NCBI RefSeq assembly: GCF_000968175.1
Contig: NZ_FO704551.1
Span: 124,001-188,000, forward strand
DNA from: Xenorhabdus poinarii G6
GTDB taxonomy: Bacteria; Pseudomonadota; Gammaproteobacteria; Enterobacterales; Enterobacteriaceae
Direction: 5' to 3'
Length of the DNA stretch: 64,000 nucleotides
Under the pieces are notes generated by a model that saw only the letters and a list, made by a program, of their open reading frames with translations, ran no database searches and was not told where the DNA came from. Below are positions 17,956-28,417 of the stretch, piece by piece. Positions within the stretch are counted from its first letter, which is position 1. The number at the start of each line of letters is the position of its first letter. Made by a program: the position numbers and the translations under genes.

Positions 17956-18195
17956 TTACGTTTTTACGGCGAGCTGGTACACTTTGGTATCACATTTTTG
18001 TGTTTCCGGGCACTGCTTGCAGCCCCCGCTGAGGCAGGAGGAAGTATCTACTTCCTCCAGTTTACCCATCATGACAAGCTGTTTGAGTATGGCTTCTACC
18101 ATTGGCAACGGTACTGAAAACTGATGGCTCAATGATCTCGCATCAGTCCGCCCATTAAGGGCAACCGCATCTCTGATTTTCAGCAGGTCAATCAT
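17956..18195 (-). CDS. feoC: Ferrous iron transport accessory protein FeoC
   Basis: 79-residue winged-helix protein of the Feo system. The cysteine cluster CLSGGCKQCPETQKC near the C terminus can bind an Fe-S cluster in homologues. It probably modulates FeoB stability or activity rather than acting as a DNA-binding regulator. It is the last gene of feoABC, 14 bp after feoB. Confidence 0.95.
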   Translation of the reverse strand: MIDLLKIRDAVALNGRTDARSLSHQFSVPLPMVEAILKQLVMMGKLEEVDTSSCLSGGCKQCPETQKCDTKVYQLAVKT

Positions 18196-18209
18196 TTAGG
18201 ATCCCTCGT

Positions 18210-20534
18210 CTAATGGCAGTTGCCTTTTGAGCATTCGCAACCACGGTTAGCACTGTTAGTAAACGTCATGGTCACTCTGCTACGTGCACGGCGTAAGCCG
18301 ATAAAAACCAGTATGTTAAACAGAACCACAGCGGAAATGGTGATCAGGCTGCTTTGTGGATGTGCTGAAAACGTGGCGATTTGGTAAAACAGCGCGGACA
18401 GGGAATAAGCGACGTTTAACCCCCACAGAATGGAGAATGTCATCCAGCCACGGCTGGTTTCTCGGGCAATGGCTCCCATGACGGAAACGCAAGGTACATA
18501 CAGCAGCACGAATATCAGGTAGCTGTAAGCGGAAATCGCAGAGCCAAATTTGGCACTCATGGTGCCCATCGAGCCGCGATCCATATCACCATCACCTTTG
18601 CTGGCCTCAATCGGGTTAGAAAGTGCACTTAAGGTAAAGGTTTCTTTCAGGCTGTCCCATGTTTCCGCGACAGCGCCTTTTAATTCATCCAACAGATTAA
18701 ATTCATCGGGATTGAATGGCGCTTGCGTAATATTTTCTGCGGTATAGAGGGTATTTAGGGTTCCTACCACCACCTCTTTTGCCATGGCGCCGGTGATAAG
18801 CCCGACCGTTGCTTGCCAGTTGTCAGAATGAACGCCAAGGGGTTGCAATACCGGTGTGAGTACTTGACTGACGGAAGCTAACGCTGATTCGTTGATGTTG
18901 TCTACGGTCTTACCGGAGAAGGAAAAACTGTTCAGGGCGCCAATCAACATACTCGCCGCAACAATCACTTTACCTGCCCGTATCACAAAGCCTTTCAGCC
19001 GTTGCCATGTCTGGAGCAGCAAGGTTTTGGCATGAGGAACATGATAGACCGGCAGCTCCATCACAAACGGCGATGCTTCACCACGCATGAGCGTATATTT
19101 GAGCAACAATCCGGTCAGAATAGCAACGGTAATGCCCAATATATACAGGGAGAAAACGAGGCTTGCTCCGTTTTTGCCGAAGAAAGCCGCAGCAAAGACT
19201 GCAAAGATGGCCAACCTTGCCCCGCAGGACATAAACGGGGCCATCATGATCGTAATCAGGCGTTCACGAGGGGCGTCAAGGGTTCTCGACCCCATGACAG
19301 CAGGCACGTTACACCCAAAGCCAACAATCAGAGGCACGAAGGATTTACCCGGTAATCCCATTGCCTGCATCAGTCTGTCCATGACAAACGCTGCCCGCGC
19401 CATATAGCCGGAGTCTTCCAGAAAGGAGAGGAACAGATACATCATGCCGATTTGGGGAACCAGTGGCAGTACTGTGTTGATGCCCCCACCAATGCCTTGA
19501 GCAAGGAACACGGTTAACCAATGCGGGAAATGGAGAGTATAACCGAGCCATTGCACCCCATCGATAAAAATGGCCGCAGAAACCCCTTCAAAGATGGGTT
19601 GTAAGGCGCCCCCGATATTGATGGCGAGCACAAACATCAGGTACATGGCAAACAGGAAGATCGGCACGCCTAACCAGCGGTTAAGGATCACGCGATCTAA
19701 GACTTGAGTCAGTTTATTTGGCATGGCGGTGCGGGTATCCATGACGGTCTGACAAATTTCACTGATTGCCTGATAGCGCGAACCTGCAATGATGAGGTCA
19801 GGTTCTTCCATCTGTTGTTCTTGCAGACGCGCTTTACTTTCCGCTAGCTGTTCGTGTGTCAGGCCAGAGATCTCACGGCCATAAATATCGCCTTCCAGCA
19901 CTTGCAAAGCCAGCCAGCGGCGCTGTTGTGGCGTGAATTTCCCCGTGATTTGGCCGGAAAGACAGGAAATTTCTTGCAATAATGCAGCAGGATAATTCAC
20001 CTGTAAGCGGTTAAGCCCTGGTAAGGACGGGGGGGAGTCAGCGTCGATCGCGTTTTTCAGTGCATCTATGCCTGTGGCACGAGTGGAAACCAGCGGAATA
20101 ACCGGACAGCCGAGCCGTTTTTCCAGCGCGGCAATATCAATCTCAATACGTTGACTCTGAGCAATATCCAGCATGTTCAGTGCAACAATGCAGGGAATGC
20201 CCAATTCAAGCAATTGCAGTGAAAGATAAAGGTTACGTTCCAGATTCGACGCATCAACAACATTGATCAACATATCGGCTTCGCCACTGAGGATATAGTG
20301 GCAGGCAATCTGTTCATCAATGGACGTTTGTTCAGAAATGGTAGTGAGCGAGTAAGTCCCCGGGAGGTCTACAAGCTCGACGTTATGGTCAGGGGTGGTA
20401 AAGTGACCCGTTTTGCGTTCAACCGTAACGCCAGCCCAGTTTCCTACGCGTTGTCGGGAGCCGGTAAGCTGGTTGAAAAGTGTCGTTTTTCCGGCATTAG
20501 GATTACCGATCAGACCTATAGTTAATTGTTTCAT
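18210..20534 (-). CDS. feoB: Ferrous iron transporter FeoB
   Basis: Main permease for Fe(II) uptake in the inner membrane. It has an N-terminal G-protein domain with GNPNAGKTT (about residues 10-18), DLPGTYSL and NMLD, then a polytopic membrane part with the Gate motifs VGFGCNVPA and MMAPFMSCGARL. It has 774 residues from the start at 20534 (MKQLTIGLIGNP), which matches the E. coli N terminus; a start five codons upstream is open but not supported. The C terminus ends in the cysteine-rich CECSKGNCH. Confidence 0.98.
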   Translation of the reverse strand: MKQLTIGLIGNPNAGKTTLFNQLTGSRQRVGNWAGVTVERKTGHFTTPDHNVELVDLPGTYSLTTISEQTSIDEQIACHYILSGEADMLINVVDASNLERNLYLSLQLLELGIPCIVALNMLDIAQSQRIEIDIAALEKRLGCPVIPLVSTRATGIDALKNAIDADSPPSLPGLNRLQVNYPAALLQEISCLSGQITGKFTPQQRRWLALQVLEGDIYGREISGLTHEQLAESKARLQEQQMEEPDLIIAGSRYQAISEICQTVMDTRTAMPNKLTQVLDRVILNRWLGVPIFLFAMYLMFVLAINIGGALQPIFEGVSAAIFIDGVQWLGYTLHFPHWLTVFLAQGIGGGINTVLPLVPQIGMMYLFLSFLEDSGYMARAAFVMDRLMQAMGLPGKSFVPLIVGFGCNVPAVMGSRTLDAPRERLITIMMAPFMSCGARLAIFAVFAAAFFGKNGASLVFSLYILGITVAILTGLLLKYTLMRGEASPFVMELPVYHVPHAKTLLLQTWQRLKGFVIRAGKVIVAASMLIGALNSFSFSGKTVDNINESALASVSQVLTPVLQPLGVHSDNWQATVGLITGAMAKEVVVGTLNTLYTAENITQAPFNPDEFNLLDELKGAVAETWDSLKETFTLSALSNPIEASKGDGDMDRGSMGTMSAKFGSAISAYSYLIFVLLYVPCVSVMGAIARETSRGWMTFSILWGLNVAYSLSALFYQIATFSAHPQSSLITISAVVLFNILVFIGLRRARSRVTMTFTNSANRGCECSKGNCH

Positions 20535-20625
20535 TATACTTTCTGCCAATCAGGAAGCGATTTTCGTACTCTAGTGAGACAACCAGATGGACGAGGGTTG
20601 TTCTGAATTACCTTGATTCAATCCG

Positions 20626-20856
20626 TTATGCGCCCAGATCTTCATGCAACATGAGAAATGCTAAGTCTTGTTGACGAAGAGTAAGATTGACTCTGCGAGT
20701 TTCGATTTGTATTGGATCACCCAATGGCGCAGTGCGAATGACCCGAAATGTTGAGCCCGGCAACATGCCAAGTGACAGTAATTTTTGCCGATAAGCGGGG
20801 CTAATTTGGGGAGAAAACCCCAGAATTTTGTACCGACGTTCTGGCGTAATAACCAT
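20626..20856 (-). CDS. feoA: Ferrous iron transport protein FeoA
   Basis: Small SH3-like cytoplasmic protein needed for FeoB-dependent Fe(II) uptake; [18 protein letters not shown] and [14 protein letters not shown] are family hallmarks. The start at 20856 gives 76 residues and has GGAG six bases upstream; the frame also contains an ATG four codons earlier that would include that ribosome binding site. It is the first gene of the operon, with Fur-like and FNR-like sites upstream. Confidence 0.95.
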   Translation of the reverse strand: MVITPERRYKILGFSPQISPAYRQKLLSLGMLPGSTFRVIRTAPLGDPIQIETRRVNLTLRQQDLAFLMLHEDLGA

Positions 20857-20962
20857 ATAACACTCCATTAAAACTGAAAAAATAAGTGATTATAAGAATT
20901 ATTATCCTCTATAAAGTGAAATCCACAAGAAAAAAGTTCAGTAGTGACGCTGGATTTTAATT

Positions 20963-20981
20963 GGTAATGATAACAATATGC
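20963..20981. promoter_or_regulatory. Fur-box-like site before feoA
   Basis: GGTAATGATAACAATATGC matches 13 of 19 positions of the Fur box, including the core TAATGATAA, about 110 bp upstream of feoA. Repression by Fe-Fur fits the known regulation of feo in E. coli. Confidence 0.6.
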
Positions 20982-21024
20982 AACTGTAATACGGGTTATT
21001 TATACGGAATAATGCTGGAGCAAT

Positions 21025-21038
21025 TTGATATTAATCAA
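21025..21038. promoter_or_regulatory. FNR-box-like site before feoA
   Basis: TTGATATTAATCAA is a perfect match to the FNR consensus TTGAT-N4-ATCAA, about 170 bp upstream of the feoA start. Anaerobic activation by FNR is known for E. coli feo. The match is exact, but the background is AT-rich. Confidence 0.65.
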
Positions 21039-21145
21039 ATTAATGACGACTTTGTTGAAAATAAATCGCGTGCGGGCGTGCTTAATGTTTGGCAGATTTC
21101 TTTGTTGATAAGCTCTGCCAAGAACTAGCAGAGCTTGTTGATTTT

Positions 21146-21673
21146 TTATTGATCTTCAAGGAGAGAACGTAATTCACTCAAGGGAACTTGCATACGCTGA
21201 TCATCTTGATGTTGGCGCCAGGCATCTGAGTCGTAAACCCACCACGCCTCAATTTTCAGCTCATAGAAACGGCGGATGGCATGGCCTTTATAGTCACTGA
21301 TAGGGCGTGCTTTTTGCTTTCTGATAACGGGATCAGGGTAAGTTTTTAAGAAAAAGTAGTCATAGGTTGCTTTTATTTGATCATCAGGGACTTGGCGGGC
21401 TTGACCAATAAATTGAGAACCAACCAGATCCAGCGACGAATCAGGCATGCTCTGACTACTGTAGATTGTCCCGCTGACACGGGGATTGATACATAATGCT
21501 TTCGAATGTTGGGTATCTAACTTTGAATACCAGATTAGCGTCAGTGGATTGTATTTCGGGATATAAAATAGGGTCGATGACCAGACTGAGTTCGCATCGG
21601 GATTGAGTGTAGAAAGGCTGAAGAAACGTATATGACTGAGTAAATCTAAACTGCTTTGGACATATTTTTTCAT
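21146..21673 (-). CDS. Pyridoxamine-phosphate-oxidase-like (FMN split-barrel) protein
   Basis: 175-residue protein resembling the YhbP-like branch of the PNPOx split-barrel fold: FFSLSTLNPDANSVWSSTLFY, LTLIWYSKLDTQHSKAL and VSGTIY follow the usual strand order of this fold, and IEAWWVYDS closes it. Members usually bind FMN or heme; the substrate is unknown here. It stands alone between the feo regulatory region and tex. Confidence 0.7.
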   Translation of the reverse strand: MKKYVQSSLDLLSHIRFFSLSTLNPDANSVWSSTLFYIPKYNPLTLIWYSKLDTQHSKALCINPRVSGTIYSSQSMPDSSLDLVGSQFIGQARQVPDDQIKATYDYFFLKTYPDPVIRKQKARPISDYKGHAIRRFYELKIEAWWVYDSDAWRQHQDDQRMQVPLSELRSLLEDQ

Positions 21674-22035
21674 GGTTTTTCCTCAACAGTGTCAATGCAT
21701 TCTATACCTGTATTTCTGTAAACATGAAGCCCATAGGTATAAGAACATGATGATGTTATGCGTGATTTATATTTTTTATTATTCAATAAGTTTCCCATGA
21801 TGATGGGATTTATTGCGAAATGAATGATACGAAATATTAATGAAAAGAGGCAGGTGTTATCACTTATTTTAATTTGGCATGCCAGCAATAAATAAAAATA
21901 TCTTTTTGGTGTAATCAATTATTTATTTAATTAAAAATATATTGAGTGATGTTTAATCACTGAGAAGGTCTCTGAACTGGCTCCATGGAACCAGTTCAGG
22001 ATAGGATTCAGGTAAACAACCGCTTAACGTTTTTG
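21674..22035. other. AT-rich intergenic region between tex and the PNPOx-like gene
   Basis: 362 bases downstream of tex and upstream of the PNPOx-like gene. No gene, RNA or clear hairpin is recognised. The promoter of the PNPOx-like gene should lie at the left end of it. Confidence 0.4.
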
Positions 22036-24402
22036 TTACCGTTTTTTACTAAAGGCTGCTGCTAGTGCATCACTCATGGCGCTGTTTGCTAAAGGCGTAG
22101 AACCTGAACGCGAATGAGGGCGGTTTTTACCATGATTGTTTTTATCATGATTGTTGCGATTATGGCGGTTCTGATCATTGCGGTCCTGCCGGTGACCACC
22201 TTGAGAAGCCCGGCGTACCTGAGTTTCACCCGGTTGCTCATCAAGACGCATGGTCAGTGCAATACGCTTGCGGTGAAGGTCAACATCCATCACTTTCACT
22301 TTCACGATGTCGCCTGTTTTGACCACGGTATGTGGATTTTCAATAAAGCGGTCAGACAGTGAGGAGATATGAACCAGACCATCCTGATGAACACCGATAT
22401 CGACAAAGGCACCGAAGTTAGTCACGTTCGTCACCGTGCCTTCCAGAATCATCCCTGTTTGCAGGTCGTTCAGGGTTTCAACACCATCGGTAAATGCGGC
22501 AGTCTTGAATTCAGGACGTGGATCGCGCCCCGGTTTTTCCAGCTCTTTCAGAATATCGGTGACGGTCGGGATACCGAATTTCTCGGTGGTGAAATCCTGT
22601 GCGCTCAAACTACGCAGGCTGGCAGGATTCCCCATCAGTTCAGGCAGCGTCTGTTCAGTTGTGGTCAGGATCTTTTCAACGACAGGATAGGCTTCTGGGT
22701 GAACTGTTGATGCATCCAGCGGATTATCACCCTGATTGATGCGCAGGAAGCCAGCACATTGCAGGAAGGCTTTCGGCCCCAGACGATGTACTTTCAGCAG
22801 TTCGTTACGGTTGTTGAAACGGCCGTTTTCATCACGCCAGTTCACAATATTTTGGGCGACGGAACGGCTCAGACCTGCCACACGGGTCAGCAGGGCGACA
22901 GAGGCCGTGTTCAGGTCAACGCCGACACTGTTTACACAGTCCTCAACCACGTTGTCCAGTTTTTTGGCCAGTTGGATCTGGCTGACATCATGCTGATATT
23001 GCCCCACCCCGATGGATTTAGGTTCGATTTTCACCAGTTCAGCCAGCGGATCTTGCAGACGGCGAGCGATGGACACCGCGCCGCGCAGGGAAACATCCAG
23101 ATCAGGGAATTCCTGTGCGGCTAATTCAGAAGCGGAGTAGACAGAAGCACCGGCCTCGCTGACGACGACTTTCTGTGCGGTGACGTCAGGATACTGTTTC
23201 TGGATGTTGGCAAAGAAACGCTCAGTTTCACGGGAGGCAGTGCCATTGCCAATGGCGACCAGTTCCACCTGATGTTTGGTACACAGTGTCGCGACAGTTT
23301 GCGCTGCTTTGTTTTCTTGTCCGGTATGCGGGTAAATGGTGTCGGTGGCAATCAGTTTACCCGTTGCATCAACAACAGCGACTTTAACCCCGGTACGCAA
23401 ACCAGGATCCAGTCCCATTGTTGCGCGCATACCCGCCGGTGCCGCCATCAGCAGGTCATTCAGATTCCGGGCGAATACATTGATCGCCTCATCTTCCGCT
23501 TTCTCGCGCAGTGTGCCCATCAGTTCGGTTTCCAGATGCAGCAGCACTTTGATTCGCCATGTCCAGCTCACCACGGTTTTGCGCCAGCTATCAGCCGGTG
23601 CATTGTTCAGGCGCAAATTAAGGTGATCCGTAATAATTTGTTCGCAGTAGCTTTCGGTTGGTGCTTCTTCATACTGAGGATCGGCATTCAAAGACAGTTG
23701 CAGGATACCTTCATTGCGGCCACGGAACATGGCAAGGGCACGATGGGAAGGGACAGTCGCAATGGCTTCATGATGATCGAAATAGTCACTGAACTTGGCA
23801 CCGACTTCCTCTTTGCCTTCGATAACTTTTGCAACCAGGTGCGCATTTTTCCACAGGTATTCACGCACTTTCGCCAGCAAAGCCGCATCTTCGGCGAAAC
23901 GCTCCATCAGGATATAACGGGCCCCATCTAAGGCGGCTTTGGTATCTGCCACGCCTTTATCTGCATCGACATAGTCAGCCGCTGCCTGCTCTGGCACATG
24001 TTGCGGATCTTGCCACAAGAGATCCGCCAGCGGCGCCAGCCCGGCTTCAATCGCAGTTTGTCCCCGGGTACGACGTTTAGGTTTATAAGGTAAGTACAGA
24101 TCTTCCAATTCAGTTTTGCTCAGCGTGGCGTTAATCGCCCCGGCAAGCTCAGCGGTTAATTTGCCCTGTTCCTCAATCGATTTCAGAATCGTCTGACGGC
24201 GGTTGGACAGTTCACGCAGATAACTGAGGCGGCTTTCGAGCTGGCGGAGCTGTGTATCGTCCAGACCACCGGTCGCCTCTTTACGGTAACGGGCGATAAA
24301 GGGAACGGTATTTCCCTCATCGAGCAGAGTAATAGCGGATAGGACTTGCTGCGGTTGAGCCTGTAGCTCACCGGCAATGATTCGACTTAAAGATTCATTC
24401 AT
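22036..24402 (-). CDS. tex: Tex-family RNA-binding transcription accessory protein
   Basis: 788-residue homologue of Tex/YhgF, a conserved nucleic-acid-binding protein affecting transcription and toxin expression in some pathogens. It has an N-terminal helical region ([19 protein letters not shown]), a YqgF-like domain ([20 protein letters not shown]), helix-hairpin-helix motifs ([15 protein letters not shown]) and an S1 RNA-binding domain ([20 protein letters not shown]). It ends in a histidine/asparagine-rich linker. The start at 24402 ([13 protein letters not shown]) matches the E. coli protein. Confidence 0.96.
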   Translation of the reverse strand: MNESLSRIIAGELQAQPQQVLSAITLLDEGNTVPFIARYRKEATGGLDDTQLRQLESRLSYLRELSNRRQTILKSIEEQGKLTAELAGAINATLSKTELEDLYLPYKPKRRTRGQTAIEAGLAPLADLLWQDPQHVPEQAAADYVDADKGVADTKAALDGARYILMERFAEDAALLAKVREYLWKNAHLVAKVIEGKEEVGAKFSDYFDHHEAIATVPSHRALAMFRGRNEGILQLSLNADPQYEEAPTESYCEQIITDHLNLRLNNAPADSWRKTVVSWTWRIKVLLHLETELMGTLREKAEDEAINVFARNLNDLLMAAPAGMRATMGLDPGLRTGVKVAVVDATGKLIATDTIYPHTGQENKAAQTVATLCTKHQVELVAIGNGTASRETERFFANIQKQYPDVTAQKVVVSEAGASVYSASELAAQEFPDLDVSLRGAVSIARRLQDPLAELVKIEPKSIGVGQYQHDVSQIQLAKKLDNVVEDCVNSVGVDLNTASVALLTRVAGLSRSVAQNIVNWRDENGRFNNRNELLKVHRLGPKAFLQCAGFLRINQGDNPLDASTVHPEAYPVVEKILTTTEQTLPELMGNPASLRSLSAQDFTTEKFGIPTVTDILKELEKPGRDPRPEFKTAAFTDGVETLNDLQTGMILEGTVTNVTNFGAFVDIGVHQDGLVHISSLSDRFIENPHTVVKTGDIVKVKVMDVDLHRKRIALTMRLDEQPGETQVRRASQGGHRQDRNDQNRHNRNNHDKNNHGKNRPHSRSGSTPLANSAMSDALAAAFSKKR

Positions 24403-24665
24403 GGTCTGTTTTTCTTCAACTTTCTTGATGTCTGTCGATATCCTGAAATATCGCCAGACAGAGCCGGATAAGATCAAATTTCATCTGAAATAGTATCGGC
24501 ATGGTTCAAACTGGCTTCATTTATACGTGCTGAGCGCGATAATTTCCAGTTTAGTACGCTATTTCGGTCACGTTGCGACAGAATTCATCGAATATCTTAT
24601 GGGTTAGGATAGGGTTGAGATATAGTACTCCCCCATTAATCCTCTTCTTTCAAGTGAGTTTTTTC

Positions 24666-25148
24666 ATGGCCAAAAGTCACTATATTACCCGAGAAGGCTG
24701 GCATGCGCTTGATCAGGAATTGAAATATCTTTGGAAAGTTGAACGCCCTAAGGTGACTCAGGCCGTTTCAGAGGCCGCTGCTTTAGGGGATCGTTCAGAG
24801 AACGCAGAATATACTTATGGTAAAAAAAGGTTAAGAGAGATTGACCGTCGAGTACGCTTTTTATCTAAGCGTCTGGATGTTCTGCAAATTGTCGATCCGG
24901 ATCCGCGACAAGAAGGAAAAGTCTTTTTTGGGGCATGGGTAAAAGTTGAAAACGAAAATGAAGAAGAGCATGTTTTCCGTTTAGTGGGTCCCGATGAATT
25001 TGACCCGGCCAAGAAGTGGATCTCCATTGATTCTCCGGTGGCAAGAGCACTACTGGGGAAGCAGATTGATGATGAAGCCACGGTGATGACACCGAATGGC
25101 AGGGTGACCTATTGGATACGGGCAATTGGCTATCAGCCTTTGACATAA
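24666..25148 (+). CDS. greB: Transcript cleavage factor GreB
   Basis: 160-residue Gre factor that rescues backtracked RNA polymerase by stimulating transcript cleavage. It has an N-terminal coiled coil with the acidic tip (GDRSENAEYTYGKKRLREIDRR) and a C-terminal FKBP-like domain (GKVFFGAWVKVENE). Gene order tex-greB-ompR-envZ and the sequence favour GreB over GreA. The start at 24666 (MAKSHYITREGW) fits the family; the open frame upstream is not coding-like. Confidence 0.94.
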   Translation: MAKSHYITREGWHALDQELKYLWKVERPKVTQAVSEAAALGDRSENAEYTYGKKRLREIDRRVRFLSKRLDVLQIVDPDPRQEGKVFFGAWVKVENENEEEHVFRLVGPDEFDPAKKWISIDSPVARALLGKQIDDEATVMTPNGRVTYWIRAIGYQPLT

Positions 25149-25341
25149 GCTAACGTGGTCGTGTGATGAAAATAGTCAGCACAAAGATAATGGGCAGAAC
25201 AAGGATAAAAACTCAAGCATAAGCAAGAGTTGCTAATGCAATGAATAACCTTAAAATACATGCGGTTAGTTTCTATTAAAGTGTGGGTTTTCTGTGAAGG
25301 TAATGGATGTTACGGGCATGGAACATCTTAGGAGCTGAAAC

Positions 25342-26061
25342 ATGCAAGAGAGTTATAAAATCCTTGTTGTTGATGATGACATGCGTTTTCGGGCGTTGTT
25401 AGAACGCTATTTGTCCGAACAGGGATTTCAAGTGCGTAGTGCAGCAAATGCAGACCAGATGGATCGTTTGTTGACCAGAGAATCCATTCAACTCATCGTT
25501 CTGGACTTAATGTTGCCGGGCGAAGATGGCTTGTCTGTCTGTCGAAGGCTGAGAAGCCAGCAAAACTCGATTCCGATCATTATGGTGTCCGCGAAAGGGG
25601 AAGAAGTGGATCGGATTGTGGGTCTGGAAATTGGTGCGGACGATTATCTTGCTAAACCTTTTAATCCGCGTGAATTATTGGCACGTATGCGGGCGGTCCT
25701 GCGGAGACAAGCGAATGAATTGCCGGGTGCGCCGGCATCAGACAATGCCGTCATTAACTTCGGAAAATTTAAACTGGATCTCGGCGCACGTGAAATGTTT
25801 CATCAGGATGAGCTGTTACCCTTGACCAGCGGGGAATTTTCCGTGCTGAAAGTGTTGGTTTCTCACCCCCGCGAACCGCTATCACGCGATAAATTGATGA
25901 GCCTGGCACGGGGACGAGAGTATGGCGCAATGGAACGTTCCATTGATGTACAGGTTTCCCGTTTACGCCGCCTGATTGAAGAAGATCCTGCCCATCCGCG
26001 TTATATTCAGACGGTTTGGGGATTGGGATATGTTTTTGTTCCTGACGGAAGCAAGGTATGA
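25342..26061 (+). CDS. ompR: Osmoregulatory response regulator OmpR
   Basis: 239-residue response regulator. The receiver domain carries the acidic pocket VVDDDM and the phospho-acceptor D55 in [11 protein letters not shown]; the C-terminal winged helix is nearly identical to E. coli OmpR ([22 protein letters not shown] region). It controls porins and, in Xenorhabdus, motility and exoproduct genes (established for X. nematophila). AGGAG-type sequence precedes the ATG. Its last four bases overlap the envZ start. Confidence 0.98.
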   Translation: MQESYKILVVDDDMRFRALLERYLSEQGFQVRSAANADQMDRLLTRESIQLIVLDLMLPGEDGLSVCRRLRSQQNSIPIIMVSAKGEEVDRIVGLEIGADDYLAKPFNPRELLARMRAVLRRQANELPGAPASDNAVINFGKFKLDLGAREMFHQDELLPLTSGEFSVLKVLVSHPREPLSRDKLMSLARGREYGAMERSIDVQVSRLRRLIEEDPAHPRYIQTVWGLGYVFVPDGSKV

Positions 26062-27095
26062 AAAAACCCTGCGTGCCACAGCTTTGGCTTTCTTTACGTT
26101 CCTGCTTTTTCGCTGTGCTGTACCTGATGCTGGGCAGCTTGCTGTTCAGCGTGCTGGTCGCTTTGCTGCTGGCGACCGCTGAAAAATTGATTTTCAGCGT
26201 GGTATTTCCTTATCTCTTTATCATGCTGTTTGGTACGGGATTACTGGTGTTCGCGATATCCTGGCGGTATGTCACTCTCCAGAAACGCGCCTTGCAAAGT
26301 TTGCAACAAGCCATTATCGAGACAGGAAAAGGAAGACGTGTATCACCACTGCCTGAAAGGGGAACCGCGGCCACTCGTTCGGTTATCAGGGCGTTCAACC
26401 AATGGTTGGTGATGCTGAAATCACAGGCGAGTGATCGAGCGGTATTGATGGCGGGCGTGAGCCATGATTTGCGTACTCCGCTGACCCGCATTCGTCTGGC
26501 GATGGAAATGTTGGCAGGAAAAGATCACGGCTTGGCAGAGGCTATCTATCAGGATATTGAAGAGTGTAATGCCATGATTGATCAATTCATTGATTATCAA
26601 CGGGCGGAACAGGCTATGCCTCTGACATGCTGTGAATTGAATACGTTGCTTGACGAGGTGATTGAGGCAGAACGACGTTGCGTGGTAAAACAGCCTGATC
26701 TGGCTGATGTCGCTATCGAAAACGGCTTATCGGCAGGTTCGATTTTTATTTTAGCGCATCCCCTTTCTATCAAACGTGTCTTGCTCAATCTGTTGACGAA
26801 TGCCCGGCGTTATGGTCATGGATGGATTCGGATCAGTAGTGGTTCAACCGAAAAATTTGGCTGGTTTCAGGTTGAAGATAACGGTCGCGGGATGACGAAA
26901 GAAGAAGCGGCTATTTTGTTCCAGCCTTTCGCGCAAGGGGTCAGTGATCGCCGTCGCCACAACCCAGGCGGCGTTGGATTGGGGCTTGCCATCATCCATA
27001 GTATCATTGCGATGCATGGGGGCGAGATTCAGGTGGGCAGCAGCGAAAAAGCGGGGCTGTCGATTCGTGTATATATTCCAATCGCGTTACCTTGA
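26058..27095 (+). CDS. envZ: Sensor kinase EnvZ with minimal periplasmic domain
   Basis: 345-residue histidine kinase. Two membrane segments lie close together (about 15-38 and 44-66) with only a handful of residues between, whereas E. coli EnvZ (450 residues) has over 100 periplasmic residues there. HAMP, the phospho-acceptor H136 in [14 protein letters not shown], the N box ([12 protein letters not shown]) and glycine boxes ([13 protein letters not shown]) are intact. The short form is the known X. nematophila architecture and points to signal input from the membrane or cytoplasm. ATGA overlap with ompR indicates translational coupling. Confidence 0.97.
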   Translation: MKKPCVPQLWLSLRSCFFAVLYLMLGSLLFSVLVALLLATAEKLIFSVVFPYLFIMLFGTGLLVFAISWRYVTLQKRALQSLQQAIIETGKGRRVSPLPERGTAATRSVIRAFNQWLVMLKSQASDRAVLMAGVSHDLRTPLTRIRLAMEMLAGKDHGLAEAIYQDIEECNAMIDQFIDYQRAEQAMPLTCCELNTLLDEVIEAERRCVVKQPDLADVAIENGLSAGSIFILAHPLSIKRVLLNLLTNARRYGHGWIRISSGSTEKFGWFQVEDNGRGMTKEEAAILFQPFAQGVSDRRRHNPGGVGLGLAIIHSIIAMHGGEIQVGSSEKAGLSIRVYIPIALP

Positions 27096-27145
27096 GTGCA
27101 TGATTGAACGTCAAATTGAATGTCAAAAAGGACAACCTACCCGCC

Positions 27146-27181
27146 CTGTCATCAAAACCCTGTCATAAAAATGTCATAATT
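27146..27181 (+). promoter_or_regulatory. Pho box upstream of pstS
   Basis: Two adjoining 11-bp direct repeats, CTGTCATAAAA (27160-27170) and ATGTCATAATT (27171-27181), match the PhoB-binding Pho box; a further CTGTCATCAAA sits 14 bp upstream at 27146. They lie about 130 bp before pstS. PhoB activation at low phosphate follows from the known regulon. Confidence 0.85.
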
Positions 27182-27310
27182 TATACATTTTATTGTCATT
27201 GAATTCGCCTATTTTCCCTGACGATCCCTTTTTTTAACCTAAAATCAATTTGTCAGTCAGGTTTGGCACTTGTTTTTACATTAATGATGCGTATCCCAGT
27301 AGGAGGGAAT

Positions 27311-28339
27311 ATGAAATCAATGCGTACCACCGTGGCCGTCGTCTTGGCCATGACATCCCTGTCATCATTTGCGAGCACCAGCTTGACAGGGGCTGGTGCG
27401 ACATTTCCCGCACCGATATATGCCAAATGGGCGGATTCTTATCAGAAAGAAACGGGTAACAAAATTAATTATCAGGGCATTGGTTCTTCAGGCGGTGTCA
27501 AGCAGATTATTGCTAATACTGTTGATTTTGGTGCATCTGATGCGCCTTTGACTCATGAAAAACTCGCCAACGACGGTCTGTTCCAGTTTCCGACGGTCAT
27601 TGGTGGCATTGTGTTGGCGGTGAACATTGCCGGTGTTAAATCGGGTCAGTTGGTTCTGGATGGTAAAACGCTGGGTGACATTTATCTGGGGAATATCAAG
27701 AAATGGAATGACCCGGCGATTGCAAAACTGAATCCTCACCTCAAACTGCCCGATCAAAACATTGCTGTCGTCCGTCGTGCCGATGGCTCAGGGACTTCCT
27801 ACGTCTTCACGAGTTATCTGTCTAAAGTGAGCCGCGACTGGAAACAAAAAGTCGGGTCAGGTTCGACCGTCAAATGGCCAACCGGATTAGGAGGCAAAGG
27901 CAATGATGGGATTGCGGCTTTTGTTCAGCGTCTTCCTGGCTCGATTGGTTATGTTGAATATGCCTATGCAAAGCAAAATAACCTGGCTTATACCAAATTG
28001 ATCTCAGCGGCGGGGACAGTGCTCACGCCGACGGAAGAAAACTTCAGTGCCGCAGCGAAAGGCGCAAACTGGAGTCGCGGCTTTGCCCAGGATCTGACAA
28101 ACCAGAAAGGCGATAATGCCTGGCCAATCACTTCCACCACCTTCATTCTTATCCACACACACCAGGCAAATGCTGCGAACGGTGCTGAACTTCTGAAATT
28201 CTTCGATTGGGCTTATGACAAAGGCAGACAACAGGCGCAAGATCTGGATTATGCCGTTCTGCCAAAAGAGGTGGTTGACCAAGTACGTGCCGCATGGAAG
28301 AGCAATATCAAAGATAGCAGCGGTAAACCGCTATATTGA
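27311..28339 (+). CDS. pstS: Phosphate-binding periplasmic protein PstS
   Basis: Periplasmic receptor of the high-affinity phosphate ABC transporter. The signal peptide (about 1-21, ending SSFA) precedes mature [14 protein letters not shown]. Phosphate-contacting strings [18 protein letters not shown] and RADGSGTSY are present. It has 342 residues from the start at 27311, which has AGGAGG four bases upstream; the longer open frame is not used. It is the first gene of pstSCAB-phoU, behind a Pho box. Confidence 0.98.
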   Translation: MKSMRTTVAVVLAMTSLSSFASTSLTGAGATFPAPIYAKWADSYQKETGNKINYQGIGSSGGVKQIIANTVDFGASDAPLTHEKLANDGLFQFPTVIGGIVLAVNIAGVKSGQLVLDGKTLGDIYLGNIKKWNDPAIAKLNPHLKLPDQNIAVVRRADGSGTSYVFTSYLSKVSRDWKQKVGSGSTVKWPTGLGGKGNDGIAAFVQRLPGSIGYVEYAYAKQNNLAYTKLISAAGTVLTPTEENFSAAAKGANWSRGFAQDLTNQKGDNAWPITSTTFILIHTHQANAANGAELLKFFDWAYDKGRQQAQDLDYAVLPKEVVDQVRAAWKSNIKDSSGKPLY

Positions 28340-28365
28340 TGACTTTGTGCATTGATGATGATGAC

Positions 28366-28394
28366 ATTTCCCCCTTTATTATTCAGGGGGAAAT
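28366..28394 (+). terminator. Hairpin between pstS and pstC
   Basis: ATTTCCCCCT (28366-28375) pairs with AGGGGGAAAT (28385-28394) around a 9-base loop. No T-run follows. It lies just after the binding-protein gene, where such hairpins partly stop transcription or protect the upstream mRNA, giving more PstS than permease. Confidence 0.6.
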
Positions 28395-28417
28395 CACCCA
28401 AAATGAGAATTCAGCGT

